Shown here piece by piece: positions 1-11,989 of a stretch of 64,000 nt of DNA. The position numbers and the translations under genes are program-made. Below the pieces are notes generated by a model. That model did no database searches. It was not told the DNA's origin and was given only the letters and a program-made list of their open reading frames with translations. Within the stretch, counting starts at the first letter, position 1. Each line of letters begins with the position of its first letter. The stretch spans positions 1,240,001 through 1,304,000 of the forward strand of contig MU839838.1 in assembly GCA_030411725.1 (NCBI GenBank). Reading direction: 5' to 3'. The stretch comes from Echria macrotheca (lineage: Eukaryota > Ascomycota > Sordariomycetes > Sordariales > Schizotheciaceae).

Positions 1-1479
1 CCCTTTCGGCCTCCGTTTCTTTTCGAGAACCCAGCACGCCAACAAGCCCCTTCAACCGGTGCAATACTCCCTCCATACATCGATTTCAAAGACAACACCC
101 CAACCGCCCTGCAGAGATCTTCCACGAGCCCTTCCCCTGAAATCCACGAAAAGGAGAAACCAAACAAGCCAGCGCCTCGTACAACCCCCCGGAAACCGAC
201 CGCCTCGAACCGAGAACCCTTCATGTACCAACAACCGTCCCTGCGTGCCATGGTATGGCTTGCCTATCCCAAAAACCCGACAAGGTTATCATACTCGCAC
301 CGGCGCATCTCAGCTCCGTCAGCAACCGAACCCAACTCCCTAGCCCCGAGCAATGTACCGTCCCAAGGAAGCCCATCCTCAAGCCAGAACCGTCTCATCA
401 GAACTCGGACACCAGAAACAATACAAAATATTCAGGGGTGAGTTGGCCGGTATATCATGACCTCTCTTCATCCCTCATCCCTCCCTTCCAATCCGCTTTT
501 CACATTTTTTGCTTAGACAAGTTACTGGTAGGTAAGGTATCCAAGATTCTCAAACAACCTAGGCACGGCTTTCCTCTCATAGGTAGGTAGGTAATACCCC
601 CACCACCACACCAGGAGTCCTCAAACCGCCCAGGACAACAACAGATCCATATACCAAACCTGCCTGCCCCAATGCCGACGAAAACACAACGAAAATCAAC
701 AAGTTCGCAAGTGCTCCTCGGTTCGTGTGTACGACGACGAGGTGAAGGTGGAAGGTATGAGCGTTATAGAGAGGATCCAGGCACACCCTTAGTTTTGCAC
801 ACAAATACAAGAGAGTCTAGACCGGCAAATACGGTTTCAAATGAGGCCCGCGGTGCCCTCCCTTCCCTAGGAAACCGAGCTCCAGTCTTCAAACGGAAAT
901 CGTATGTACAATATATATCTTAGTGTATAAGAACTGGCCCACCCGAAGGTGTCTGGGCGAAGTCATCTATCTACCTGCCTACCTAGTTATCCGTTTCTGT
1001 TCCGCTACACCGATTGTAGTTGGCTCCCTGAATAGCCTCATCCGTTTACCTGCAAGTCAACGAAATGTAAGGCAGTGACATCAGCCTGGCATTCAGCAGC
1101 AGCACTGGCGACCCACAATATCATTTCCAGAGCGACACTCTACACAAAGTCTTACGTGCCGTACCGAACGGTCGATACGGTAGGTTAGCTCAAGTTAGAC
1201 TAGCCAATACCTTGCGCCCCGTTCCCCGACAAGCTTTGTTTACTCCACTCAGGGGTAAGAATCCGTTCTCTATCCCCAAACACCCCTCCTGCACCGACCA
1301 CACTCCGCCTCGCAATGATCAACATCGGCATTTTCACGAGAAGGTTCTCCATAGCGACCACATAAATGTTTGACGTGACTTTTCTTTCCTTGATTTCTAC
1401 CGAGCAACCCCCAACGCCGCCATCCCATTCATGATTTTCTCCACAATGCTCCCCGACATGCAATCCTGTCTATCCTGTA
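1..1479. other. Gene-free stretch left of elp3
   Basis: No convincing coding frame was found. The first 450 bases are C/T-rich with short overlapping open frames lacking recognisable domains. TAGGTAGG/CCTACCTA-type tetranucleotide runs occur near 583-594 and 970-985. The right end is probably the 3' UTR of elp3. Confidence 0.5.
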
Positions 1480-3336
1480 TCAAAGAGCCTCCTCGGGTCC
1501 CTCATCGTCTCGAACATCCTCCTCTTCCGCCCCTCCATCGTATCGAACATCATCCTCTCCCGGGCCCTCGTCTGGTCCCGGCCTCCCATCCAGCCATTTG
1601 CTCATATATGGCCCGTCCAGCCAGTACCCCAGCTTCTTGTAGTAGCTCCTCACGCCCACTCCCGAGATAACACTGATCTTCTCGCTGCCGTGCTCCTCGC
1701 GGGCGATCCTCTCCGCTTCCTCCATCAACAACGTACCGAAACCCTGGTGCTGGAACTTCCTTGGATCACGAGCGTGTACTGGCACCGCCATGCCATACAC
1801 ATGAAGCTCCCGCACCAAGCTGGTTGGTTGCCCAACCAACTCCTCGCGGAAGGTGTACTTTTCCGAGCACTTGCGCAACCGAAGAAGTGCAACCAAGATG
1901 TCCTGCTTCGGGTCTTCGTAGGCTAGGAACGTCTCCCACCCCCCATTCGCCGTGTAGTCGCGGCGCACGAGCTCAATCTGATTGGGCCGGATTTTGTGCT
2001 TCACCTCGTTGACGCCAACCTCCCGTGTCCGCACATCACGGCACGTGGTCCCAAAGTCCTTCATTCGTGCCAATGCCAGCTCGCGGAGGTTACCATTCTC
2101 CACCCCTGACGTCACAAGTGGCATCGGAATATCGCGTTGGACACGGTAAATACGTGTCCATGGAGGCACGAGGGCCAGGATCCGCGCGACTAGGTCGATG
2201 AGTCCATTGGGAGTGTAATTCTTGTATCGCCCGGTTCTCCATAACTCGTAAAGACCGGTGCCGCGGATCACCAGCGTGGGATATATCTTCAGACCGTCTG
2301 TTCGGAAGGCGGGATTCTCAAAGTACTCCCTGAACTGGTCCAGGTCTCGCTCCATGCCAACGTTCGGTAGGTCGGGCATCATGTGGCTGACAACCTTGAA
2401 GCCCGCATCCTTGGAGAGACAGAATGTCTCAGCCACGGCGGCAACCGTGTGTCCTCGGTTTGTGTCACGAGCCACGTCTTCGTACAACGACTGAACGCCG
2501 ACTTCCAGCCTCGTGCAGCCGTACCGCAGCATGCTGGAAAGATGGGGCTGAAGACAGTAATCTGGCCGGGTCTCGATGGTGATGCCAACACACTTGATGG
2601 TACTTTGTTCGCCTGCAAGCACCGCCTCGTCCACATTCGTGGTCGAGTAGCCGCTCAGCGCGTTATGGAGCTGTGAGATGAACTCGTCCCTGTAAGACTC
2701 GGGCAATGACATGAATGTCCCGCCCATGATGATGTACTCGACTTTGTCGACTGAGTGTCCCAAGGCCTTGAGCTGGTCGACACGACCTCTGGCTTGCTCG
2801 AACGGGTCATAGCGTGCGCGAATCGCCCGCATTGATGTTGGTTCGTAGCCGGTATAGCTCTGCGTGCTATATTCGAAATCACTGTCTGGACCTCCAGGGC
2901 AATAGACGCAGATGTTGCCGGTGTATGCTATATGAGGGCACCTGTGGGGTTTGCACATGACAGCCACAACGGCGATACCCGACGATGTTCCTACAGGGGT
3001 GTTAAGACTTCATCGACGACACGACACATGAGTGAGCAACTCACGGATTGGCTTGGCAATGAGCCTCGGCAAAATGTACTTCTTGTAGTGCTCCGGTACG
3101 GCAGCGATGATGGCTGTGAGGGGAGGGACATTTCCAATCTTGTGCTTCTTTGCGAACTTGGAGCGCAGCGTGTTGAGGTTGACATCCTTGCGGGGCTGGC
3201 GAGGATCCTTGGACGCCGTTTCATGGTCCTCGATGAGCGCGTTGGCAATATCTGCACAGCACCGGAGAAACCTCTCGTTCTCCGGTGGGAGATTGTCCTT
3301 TTTTCGGATGGTCGTCGTGACTGTTGCTGTGGCCAT
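1480..3336 (-). CDS. elp3: Elongator complex catalytic subunit Elp3 (tRNA U34 modification)
   Basis: Two exons, 3336-3045 and 2990-1480, with a 54-nt intron (GTGAGT...TAG), give 600 residues. Elp3 is the catalytic subunit of Elongator, which installs cm5-type groups on wobble uridine of cytoplasmic tRNAs using a radical-SAM domain and an acetyltransferase-like domain. The radical-SAM cysteine motif C-x9-C-x2-C is at residues 115, 125 and 128. The acetyl-CoA motif QGFGT is near 513-517. The long central segment around MMPDLPNVGMERD and RIYRVQRDIPMP is the family signature. The start ATG (3334-3336) opens a typical N-terminal extension. Oddity: after the usual family end (GPYMSK) there is an acidic tail of about 36 residues rich in D, E and G. 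It is divergent from LSC1, sharing a 425-bp intergenic region. Confidence 0.96.
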
Positions 3337-3761
3337 CTCGAGTGAGTTGCAGATGTCTCGTCAAAGTTGAGTCGCGGGGCAAAAAGATGACTGAGGTGAA
3401 TGAATTTCATGGTGGGGCAGCACACCCCGGCCCTTTAGAGCTTAACTTGACCTCCTGCTCCAACCCCAACCCGTATTTAAGAGCTAGTCACGTGCGCCAT
3501 CACGCGGCCAAGCCTGTCGGGACGAGTCGGCAAACACCCTGGTCCACTTGCTGGTTGCCGTTGAACGAGCCGCGTCTCGGGTCACTGATGCGGTTTTTGG
3601 AGACAGCGACGGCAGCTTGTTGGTGACTGAGCCATAATCGCTGAAATTCGCCGAGCTTGATCTCGCGATCCCATCCACCACCACCGTCCCCCATTCCTTC
3701 CTTCAATCCATCCCTCCAGTCTCGTTTTTCGTTTGCAGCGCGTTTTCAATCCACACAAAAA
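3337..3761. promoter_or_regulatory. Shared divergent promoter elp3 / LSC1
   Basis: 425 bp separate the start codons of two head-to-head conserved genes, so both promoters and 5' UTRs must lie here. The LSC1-proximal 100 bp are C/T-rich (3660-3735), common in fungal 5' leaders. No TATA box is obvious. Confidence 0.6.
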
Positions 3762-5063
3762 ATGCAGTCGTTCACGAGGCAAGCCCGTCCGGCGGGCGCC
3801 GCCCTGCTGCGTCAGATGGCGCGCAGAGGATACAGCTCGTCTTCGCAATCGCCCTATGCGCTCACGGTTGACAACCTGCGCATCAACTCAGAGACCAAGG
3901 TGCTGTTCCAGGGCTTCACCGGAAAGCAGGGAACGTGAGTCTCCCCCTCCGCAGCGCTGGGTGCCACGATGGCTCCGCAATCTGCTGGCCCTGAGTCGGC
4001 GTCGAAACGGCCACATCGCAGCTAACATCCATGCCTCGATAGGTTCCACGCACAGCAGGCGATCGACTACGGTAATACACTCCTCTACTCCCCCAGTCGG
4101 CCGACAATGCGATTACCGAACAATGGGCCTGACATACTGCTTATCTAGGGACCAAGGTTGTTGGTGGAACGAATCCCAAGAAGGCCGGCCAAGAACATCT
4201 CGGCCTGCCCGTCTTCGCCAATGTTGCCGAGGGTGTAAAGGCGACCGGCGCCAATGCGACCGCCATCTTCGTGCCGTAAGATCCAATTCCTCGAGAGAAA
4301 TATTTGAGGGTTACGCTGACCGTCGCAAACAGGCCGCCCCTGGCCGCCGCCGGTATCGAGGAGGCCATCGCCGCCGAGATCCCGCTCGTTGTGTGCATCA
4401 CGGAAGGCATTCCCCAGCATGGTTAGTCAGGACAACCCGGAAAACAAGAAGCCACAGGTCTAACACAGCCCAGACATGGTCCGCATCACCTCGGTCCTCA
4501 AGTCGCAGTCCAAGACGCGCCTGGTCGGCCCCAACTGCCCCGGCATCATCGCCCCGGGCCAGTGCAAGATCGGCATCATGCCCGGCTTCATCCACAAGCG
4601 CGGCCGCATCGGCATCGTCAGCCGCTCGGGCACCCTCACGTACGAGGCCGTCAACCAGACGACGCAGGCCGGCCTCGGCCAGTCGCTCGTCGTCGGCATC
4701 GGCGGCGACCCCTTCAGCGGCACCAACTTCATCGACTGCCTGCAGGTCTTCCTCAAGGATGAGGAGACGGACGGCATCATCATGATTGGCGAGATCGGCG
4801 GCTCGGCCGAGGAGGACGCCGCCGACTTCCTCAAGGCCAACAACACGGTCAACGGCGGCAAGCCCGTCGTCTCCTTTATTGCCGGCATCTCGGCCCCTCC
4901 CGGCCGTCGCATGGGCCACGCCGGTGCCATCGTTTCGGGCGGCAAGGGCGGTGCCGATTCCAAGATCAAGGCCCTCGAGGCCGCCGGTGTCATTGTCGAG
5001 CGTTCTCCCGCCAGCTTGGGTAAGGCCCTGCGCGACGAGTTCGTCCGGCGGGACCTGCTCTAG
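3762..5063 (+). CDS. LSC1: Succinate-CoA ligase alpha subunit, mitochondrial
   Basis: Five exons (3762-3934, 4043-4071, 4149-4275, 4333-4421, 4474-5063) give 335 residues. The enzyme interconverts succinyl-CoA and succinate with substrate-level phosphorylation in the TCA cycle, as an alpha/beta complex. The N-terminus (MQSFTRQARP then RRGYSSSS) is rich in R and S and lacks acidic residues, as expected of a mitochondrial presequence. The CoA-binding start reads INSETKVLFQGFTGKQGT, and the ATP-grasp partner region contains GPNCPGIIAPG. The phosphorylated catalytic histidine is H288 in MGHAGAIVSGG. Exon 2 is only 29 nt. A long antisense open frame over exon 5 is a composition shadow. The ATG at 3762 is preceded by an A-rich CACAAAAA context. 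Confidence 0.97.
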
Positions 5064-5904
5064 GTTTGCGACTCTCGAGGAGTGGATCGGTGGAGAATTA
5101 GACGACAACTTTGTACATGTGCTTGATACTCCCTTGTTTCCCTAGAAGCGTCCCGTGTATGAGGTGTGCATGGCCCAGCCCTGGCCTGTTTAGGTAGGGA
5201 GGCATGACTAATTGATGGGCGGTGGAGGAAGGTCTCAGACGGAGCTAAGGACGCAAGCCCGTAGAGCTTGTTCTTGTCGTTCTGTTTTATGTGCATTACC
5301 CATTTTGCGAATCTTATAGACTGGAGGGAATGGCGGTCTGGCAAAAACATATCGTGCATGGCAAGCCTGTGCTCCGAATTGTCCTGCATGTTGCGTTATC
5401 CATCAAGACAACAATCCCAGCTCAAGGTGACCAGTGAAATATGGTAGCACTATTCATCTCGGTCAGAAGATGCTGGCCATTCTATCATCAGGGGCAAATC
5501 ACTGTTGCTGGGACGACATCACAAGATCATGGCATCGAAATTGTTGGCTTTCCCCCTTTCTTGGAAAGGCGCTAGCTCTAGTAAACCGAGATACTCCGGA
5601 CCGCAATTGCGGCGGAAAAATCCGTGCTATAAAATAGAAACAGAACAAGCCAAATTCGCCCTCCCTGTGCCGGTTGTGCCCGTGAAACTCCGGTCCCGAT
5701 GCTTTTGGGCAAGACCATCACATCAAGCAATGCTGCCCCCTTCCCATCCCATCCGCTAAGCTTTACCCCCTCGCCCATGAGAAACGCTGCCATTCTCCTC
5801 CTTTACCGCCAAGAGAAACGGCCTGGAAACATTCAGCCGGTAGCCAGGCAAAACAAGGCAGTCATCCCCAGAGCCACACCGATGGTGACACGCCAGAGGA
5901 ACAG
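5064..5904. other. Convergent 3' intergenic region LSC1 / UBC1
   Basis: About 840 bp between the stops of two converging genes. It should contain both 3' UTRs. No further gene or RNA was recognised. Confidence 0.6.
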
Positions 5905-6837
5905 CTACTGCTCGCCCAAAAGTCTGGCCGTGATATCGCCCATGTAGGCTTCCTCCAGCTCGTAATCTTCCCCGTTGTTCCGGTCGATGCCGACAAAGTT
6001 AAAGGCGTCGACGACGGCATCCACGTCGAAACCCATGTTGACAAACCGGTCGACGAGGTCCCTATTGTAGCCCTGATACCTGTTGCCTTTTGTCAGCCAA
6101 CCCGTATTCTATGAACCCAAGAGCCAGATTGTGAGCGGCGAGCGCACCTCCGAGGGTCATCATTTTTCTTCTCGACAGTCGTAGTTGCGGTGTAGTTATG
6201 CGGGACCTCATCCTTCCGCGGAGCACCGGCGTACCGAACGGCCCAGTCGTGTGCGGTTCGAGCGAAAGTCTGGGGGTCCTCCATCATCATCTTGGCCACC
6301 TCAGCATCTTGCGGATCCTTCGGGTTGGGAGACTCGAGCAGCATGCGCAGCGAGATCAGCGCCATCTTGATGGTACCGACGGGGGACCAGCCGGTTCCGA
6401 GGGTATCGAGACAGATAGCTCCCTAGATGGCGGACACCATGTTAGCTGCACATCCAAGAGGGCCCTTACTCTTATGCTCGATCGGCTGTAGAAAGGTTCT
6501 TGTTCGGTTTGAGAGGGGGCACGGTGGGCAGACGGCTGCAGCCTTGCCGGCCCCCCCTCGTCAGGCCAGCACTTACCGTGACACTGCTGACATTCGGGTG
6601 CCAGATTCGCGTGTCAAACTTCATGATGGGCGACTTGAACGGGTACGTGTCGGGAATGACGATATCGACGGTGAAAGTGCCGCCGGCATAGGGGGTGTCG
6701 GGAGGGCCTGGGAAAGTGCCCTTGAGGTGGGTGAGATTCGACGAGTCGACGGGATGGGCGAGGACGCCCGAGTTGTCGCGGTCGAGCTGGATGTCAGCCA
6801 GCTCCTTGGCAACTCTACGCTCGCGACTGCTGGTCAT
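5905..6837 (-). CDS. UBC1: Ubiquitin-conjugating enzyme E2 with C-terminal UBA (Ubc1/E2-25K type)
   Basis: Three exons (6837-6577, 6422-6148, 6079-5905) give 236 residues. Exon 1 encodes the start of the UBC fold (ERRVAKELADIQLD ... WHPNV). Exon 2 opens with GAICLD, placing the active-site cysteine at C91, followed by the WSP...LL E2 core. Exon 3 encodes a UBA-like three-helix segment (about residues 185-230, with DLVDRFVNMGF). The E2 core plus UBA architecture is that of yeast Ubc1 and human UBE2K, which extend K48-linked ubiquitin chains and work in protein quality control. It is head-to-head with RPT2. Both introns have canonical ends; the first is 154 nt. Confidence 0.95.
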
Positions 6838-7732
6838 GGTGGTCGTATTCCCTTGCGAAGAGTAAGGAAATCAGGCGTTGGGTTTGCAGAGGTGTGGCCC
6901 CTCGGATGATGTTCGTGGAGGAAACGCGAGAGCGGCAAGCTGTTGGAGGGGAACCGAGAAAGTGATGGAGGGGTAATCTGCAAGCCCAAGTCGACGCGCC
7001 AGATGGACCCAGTCAGGCCGCCAAAGCCTTGTGCTCGGGGTCTGATAGGGAAATTCTGAATTAGGACGCTGTTGATCGCAAGACCTGCACTGCTGTAGCG
7101 ATGCGATGCAGGTTGGTAAGAAACGTGGTTGAGCTTTGGAACTCCGTCACCGCTGGTGCTAAGGTAACAGGTGCTCGCTGCTTCCGATGCAAGAGTGACA
7201 GATACCTTGAATGGTCCTGACGAAAAGCTCGGGCTGTGGTCCTTATTTATTTTGACTCTAGCCCATTTCTCAAAGGCAAAAAGGCCAAAGCCGTGAATTC
7301 CGCGTGGAACTGGTGGGAAGCAAATGGAGACAGCGACCGCATTGCTGTTTCATGCCTGGCGCTGAACAAAAGAGAGAGAGGCCTGCCACTTGCCTGCCAC
7401 CCTGCTGGCCAGGCCAGGCCTGTGCTGCAGTGCGCCTCGGCTTCCGGAGCTGGGATGAGGCTGTTTATCGGTTGTCGTCATTGGTCAGTCAGCTTAGCCC
7501 ACGCCACAGCTCCCGCCGTCTGGCCCGTGCGCTGTCGTCGCGTTCCCTTGGGCGCCTGCAGCAACCTCCGAAGTTCCAACGAGGCGAGCTCAGCTTCATC
7601 AACTTCGCAACAGCCACAACATCCCACGACCGACCATTGTCGCTCTCCATCACATCACCTCTCGCAACTGGCGCGCAGTTATCCAGTTTATCCCATTTAA
7701 TCCTCGCCACGCCGTGAGGCGCCGCCACAACT
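6838..7732. promoter_or_regulatory. Shared divergent promoter UBC1 / RPT2
   Basis: 895 bp lie between the start codons of an E2 enzyme and a proteasome ATPase. An inverted CCAAT box (ATTGG) is at 7480-7484, about 250 bp upstream of RPT2. I did not find a yeast-type PACE element (GGTGGCAAA) by eye. No gene lies inside. Confidence 0.55.
7480..7484 (-). promoter_or_regulatory. CCAAT box (inverted)
   Basis: ATTGG on the plus strand, about 250 bp before the RPT2 start. CCAAT boxes are bound by the Hap complex (AnCF) in filamentous fungi. A five-base motif is weak evidence alone; position is the main argument. Confidence 0.3.
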
Positions 7733-9271
7733 ATGGTTCGTCGGTCGGGCAGAGCTGTTGGACCACGCTTGCTGACTGTCGCTGTAGGGTCAGAATCAAT
7801 CCGGAATGGGCGGCCAGGAGGGCAAAGATGACAAGGACAAAAAGGTTTGAACTATGCGCCCGCACCTCTCGGGAAATGCAGGTTGCTGATCATGGACAAA
7901 CGATGCAGAAGGACAAGCCCAAGTACGAGCCTCCCCCGAGACCTACCACTCGTATCGGGCGCAAGAAGAAGAAGGCTGGTGGCACCAGTGCTGCCGCGAA
8001 ACTACCACCGGTCTATCCTACGAGCCGATGCAAGCTCCGACTTTTGCGCATGCAGCGCATCCACGACCACCTTCTGCTTGAGGAGGAATACGTCGAAAAC
8101 CAAGAGCGTCTCCGCAAGGCCAAGGCGGCAAAGGATAGCAACGCACCCACGTCAGAGCTCGAGGCCTCGGATCGGAATGCCGATGAGCGCGGCCGAGTCG
8201 ACGACATGCGAGGCAGCCCGATGGGTGTTGGAACCCTCGAAGAGATGATTGATGACGACCACGCTATCGTCTCTAGCACTACTGGTCCGGAGTACTATGT
8301 CAGCATCATGAGCTTTGTCGACAAGGACCTGCTCGAGCCAGGTGCCAGCGTGCTGCTGCATCACAAGAGTGTCAGCATTGTTGGTGTCCTGACGGACGAC
8401 ACGGACCCGCTGGTTAGCGTGATGAAACTGGACAAGGCGCCCACGGAGTCATACGCGGATATCGGCGGTCTCGAGCAACAGATTCAGGAAGTACGCGAGT
8501 CGGTTGAGTTGCCTCTGCTGCATCCCGAGCTCTACGAGGAGATGGGCATCAAACCGCCCAAGGGAGTTATCCTCTACGGCGCGCCAGGTACCGGCAAGAC
8601 GTTGTTGGCCAAGGCCGTCGCAAATCAGACATCTGCCACTTTCCTGCGCATTGTGGGTAGCGAGCTGATTCAGAAGTATCTGGGTGACGGGCCCCGGCTA
8701 GTCCGGCAGCTCTTCCAGGTAAGCTCATTCCCATCAGGCCCGAGATCCCGCTAACCATGGGCAGGTTGCCGCCGAGAATGCACCGTCGATCGTGTTTATT
8801 GACGAGATCGATGCCATCGGTACCAAGCGTTACGACTCGACGTCTGGGGGTGAACGTGAAGTCCAGCGGACCATGCTGGAGCTCCTCAACCAGCTCGACG
8901 GTTTCGATGACCGTGGTGACGTCAAGGTCATCATGGCTACAAACAAGATCGAGACTCTGGATCCAGCTCTTATTCGGCCAGGTCGTATCGATCGCAAGAT
9001 CTTATTTGAGAATCCTGACCAGAACACCAAGCGCAAGATCTTTACGCTGCACACGAGCAAGATGTCGCTCAACGAGGACGTTGATCTGGAGGAGTTCATC
9101 GCTCAGAAGGACGACTTGTCGGGTGCCGACATCAAGGCCATTTGCTCCGAAGCTGGTCTTATGGCTCTCCGGGAGCGCAGAATGCGGGTGCAGATGGCGG
9201 ACTTCCGGGCTGCTCGTGAGAGGGTCCTGCGCACCAAGCAGGAGGGCGAGCCGGAGGGTCTGTATTTGTAA
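7733..9271 (+). CDS. RPT2: 26S proteasome regulatory particle ATPase Rpt2 (subunit 4)
   Basis: Four coding exons (7733-7735, 7788-7844, 7909-8718, 8765-9271) give 458 residues. Rpt2 is one of the six AAA+ ATPases of the base ring that unfold substrates and open the 20S gate. Walker A GAPGTGKT is at 244-251 and Walker B FIDEID begins near 301; the coiled coil (about 70-110) and OB region precede them. The C-terminus LYL is the HbYX gate-opening motif known for Rpt2. The first coding exon is only the ATG; joining it to exon 2 gives MGQNQSGMGG, restoring the N-myristoylated glycine known in yeast Rpt2. This is strong support for the 52-nt first intron despite its weak donor GTTCGT. Starting at a later ATG would lose this conserved N-terminus. 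Confidence 0.95.
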
Positions 9272-9673
9272 TGTAGCAGTATACCATCATGTTCAGAACC
9301 CTTACGCCAATTGGCTGCACACTGGGAGCGGCAAAGATAGACAAGCGAGAGATGGCCAGTCATCCAAGTAGCGTTGAGAATTGAGCTTCTGTGCACGGGG
9401 AACTGTGAACGAAATTCTCTTGGTGACAAGTTTAGGTCTCGGTGTTCGTTATTACCAGAACCACTGTAGTACGGAGTAGACACGTTAGCGGGAGGATAAG
9501 TGCCCTCCGGCGTACGGGAAGTAGTGCTGGTGGTAAAGGACCTGCAGTGACTGGTCACTGGTGATGATGTGCATGCATCATTGGACAGCGAACCACTTGA
9601 TTTCCCTTTGTTGACGTAGATGCGCGCTGCATTCAAGTACCCCATTTCCAATCTCAGCAAATAACTTGGTGTA
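9272..9673. other. 3' region of RPT2 up to the tRNA gene
   Basis: About 400 bp holding the RPT2 3' UTR and the 5' flank of the tRNA. No additional gene seen. Confidence 0.6.
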
Positions 9674-9779
9674 GGGATTGTGGCTCAGTTGGTTAGAGCG
9701 TTGGTCTCATAAAACTGTTGTGATCCGATTAGACATCGGAGTCATCCAAAGGTCGTGAGTTCGAGTCTCACCAGTCCCA
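9674..9779 (+). tRNA. tRNA-Met(CAT), elongator type, with a 32-nt intron
   Basis: A full cloverleaf can be folded. The acceptor stem pairs GGGATTG (9674-9680) with CAGTCCC (9772-9778), with one G-T pair, and the discriminator is A. The D-arm is GGCTC...GAGC. The anticodon loop CTCATAA has CAT at 9708-9710. The anticodon stem TTGGT pairs with TCCAA with a T-T pair at the base of the loop, as in yeast elongator Met tRNA. The T-arm is GTGAG TTCGAGT CTCAC. An intron of 32 nt (9712-9743) sits at the canonical 37/38 position. The 3' end of CCA is not encoded, as in eukaryotes. Confidence 0.93.
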
Positions 9780-11989
9780 TTCCATTTTTGCTTTTTTGTC
9801 TTTAGGTATTCCGCAACTGGATGAGGATGGATTCGCTTTCTTTTTCTGTCGTCACCTGTGTCTGCATCAACACCTCCTCCGTTTTCGATTTTCCCTTTCC
9901 CGCGCCCCGAGTGAGGGTGTGGAAAATGTGACCGATGTACCAAGTCTACGTCCCAATGTCTCCCACGAGCAGGACAAAGAAATTGTTAGTTGCCCACATT
10001 TTGGAACTAACTTGGTGGATGAAGAGGGGTCTTCAACTTTTTTTGGTCATGAGTTCTCGGTGTTCTCTTCCCGCCCAAGGGACATCTTCGGGTCAATGAT
10101 AGAATCCATAACAACACCTCGACATACCCAGTCCAGAGGTACAAATGCTGGGATGCTGTACTCTCAAGATGGTAGGTCGACTTGTAAGTCTGGCCTCTCG
10201 TAAATCCATACATGCGTAACTAATGAATCTCACATGTTCTTTATGGGGGGAGGGGGGAGAAAAGCAAGCTATACGGTAACTTTCTTCTCTTCGGCGTATC
10301 ACTGGTGGTTCGTTTTCTGGGAGTGTACACCTAGGTATTTAAAGATATTCAGTCAACGTTACCTAGGAACCTGTTGAGTAGGTACATATGCATCCTCACA
10401 TGCAGACGGTGAAGAGCTGTAGAAATCGGCTCGAAGAGATGGTATCAACTGTGCAGATATGACACCCTATGACTCGGTTTTTCTGCCTTTACTTGGGCAT
10501 TTGCCGAGTTGCCAGAGGCAGTGGACCAGCTACGAATGAGAAGTCTGGTTTTCGTAATTAATCAGAGAATGCATTTTCATGTATTGCCCACCTAATGATT
10601 TTTGGTGGTGTGGGAGGCAAGGTGTTGTCGTTTTTTAGTTGTTGTTTTTCGCGTCTCAACAGAAAATACAGACAGCACTGGCCCAAAATATTTTGAAACA
10701 ACTCCCGAGTCAGTTCGAAAGACATTAATCCGCTGGATTTGTAGCTATATATTTTGCAAGAAGGAGAAACTTCTTTGAAACGGATTATTAGTCATTGATA
10801 GTTGAATTCGAGGAATCAAGACTCGTCACTCATCCGAAACCCTTGCGGAATAAAACTTGCCCGCCTTTCCTACTACCTGCTGAACAACCCCTTCAGATAT
10901 CATCATGAAAAAGGACACTCCTCTTCAGCGTGGGGAGGTTGACTCGACAACAAGCAGAGCAACAAACTCGCTAGCCCGGGGAATATTCTCGAGATATCGA
11001 ACAAACATCTTCACCCAAAAAAAGTTGAAAAGAAACACCTAAAGATCCCGAATGCGGATTTCGATTCAAGGACACATTTTGCAACTTACAATCCACAAAC
11101 CCAGCCATCCATGAGCTAGTCACGACCCATTTCCTCCAGCTATCCGGACAAGACATGAACCAGACAGGTCCAAGTTCAAGTCCAGGTAACCACAACCTCA
11201 CAAAACGCAAACCTCGAAACAACTACCCCAGAGCAGAAATCTAACTCCAAACCCAACAAGCAATCACGGTTGCCGGACATGCATATATAACATGAAGCCG
11301 GCCACGTATCCACCCCAAGAGATCACTGCAGTTAATCACCACGCCTCAATAGCCGTACCATATTCCGTCCAAGCCAAGATACTTGTCTCTGCTCAAGTTT
11401 CAACATCTCACGCTCAAGAATAGTTCCCAGCCACTGGATAACAAGTCAACGATCGAGAGCACAACTGTGTTGGTGGACGAGTACCACTGGTCCTGGAGCA
11501 CTCCATCACGTCATCTTCCCTTTTAACGTTTGGGCTTGAGTACGACCACATGTACTGGCGATCCGACACACATTCCACCACGGCGGACCAAAACTGGGCA
11601 CAAGAAAGAATGGCGAGGAATGTATGGACGGCTTCGTGAATCTTCGTATTAGTCATGCGTTCAGCATTAATGTGTGCAACCACCGGCGTTGCAGGCCGCA
11701 AGAGCGACCGCGTTCGCCGGGCTATCCACTTCGTGACAGCATCCTAACCGTCATCACTGAGCTCGACCAGACTGGGTATTTTTTTCTTCCTTGATCCATG
11801 CAAGCTCATCTCCATTGGTGTGATCTCATTTATTTGATGAGGCCCTTTCCGGGGCGCACAGAATGTCAGAGAGCCTTTGCCTAACCCCCCCAACCGTCCT
11901 CGCAAATGAAGTCATGCCCTGTCCCACCGCGCCAATCTAGAGTGAAATCGCATACAAAGGCAGAAACGTTGTGCCGGGAGCTGCAGCAT
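9780..11989. other. 2.2-kb gene-free stretch
   Basis: No coding frame with a recognisable domain, codon pattern or splice structure. The stretch is more AT-rich than the flanks, especially 10,520-10,860. The right part contains the 3' UTR of RPL16. Confidence 0.5.
9785..9797 (+). terminator. RNA polymerase III T-run terminator
   Basis: Two runs of T (five at 9785-9789, six at 9792-9797) lie within 20 nt of the tRNA 3' end, as expected for Pol III termination. Confidence 0.8.

Noticed and set aside
3733..4785. 350-codon plus-strand frame through LSC1 in another phase
   Set aside because: Runs through introns and exons of LSC1 in the wrong phase; R/S-rich nonsense.
4398..5108. 236-codon minus-strand frame over LSC1
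   Set aside because: Shadow of the conserved exon 5; no domain, biased composition.
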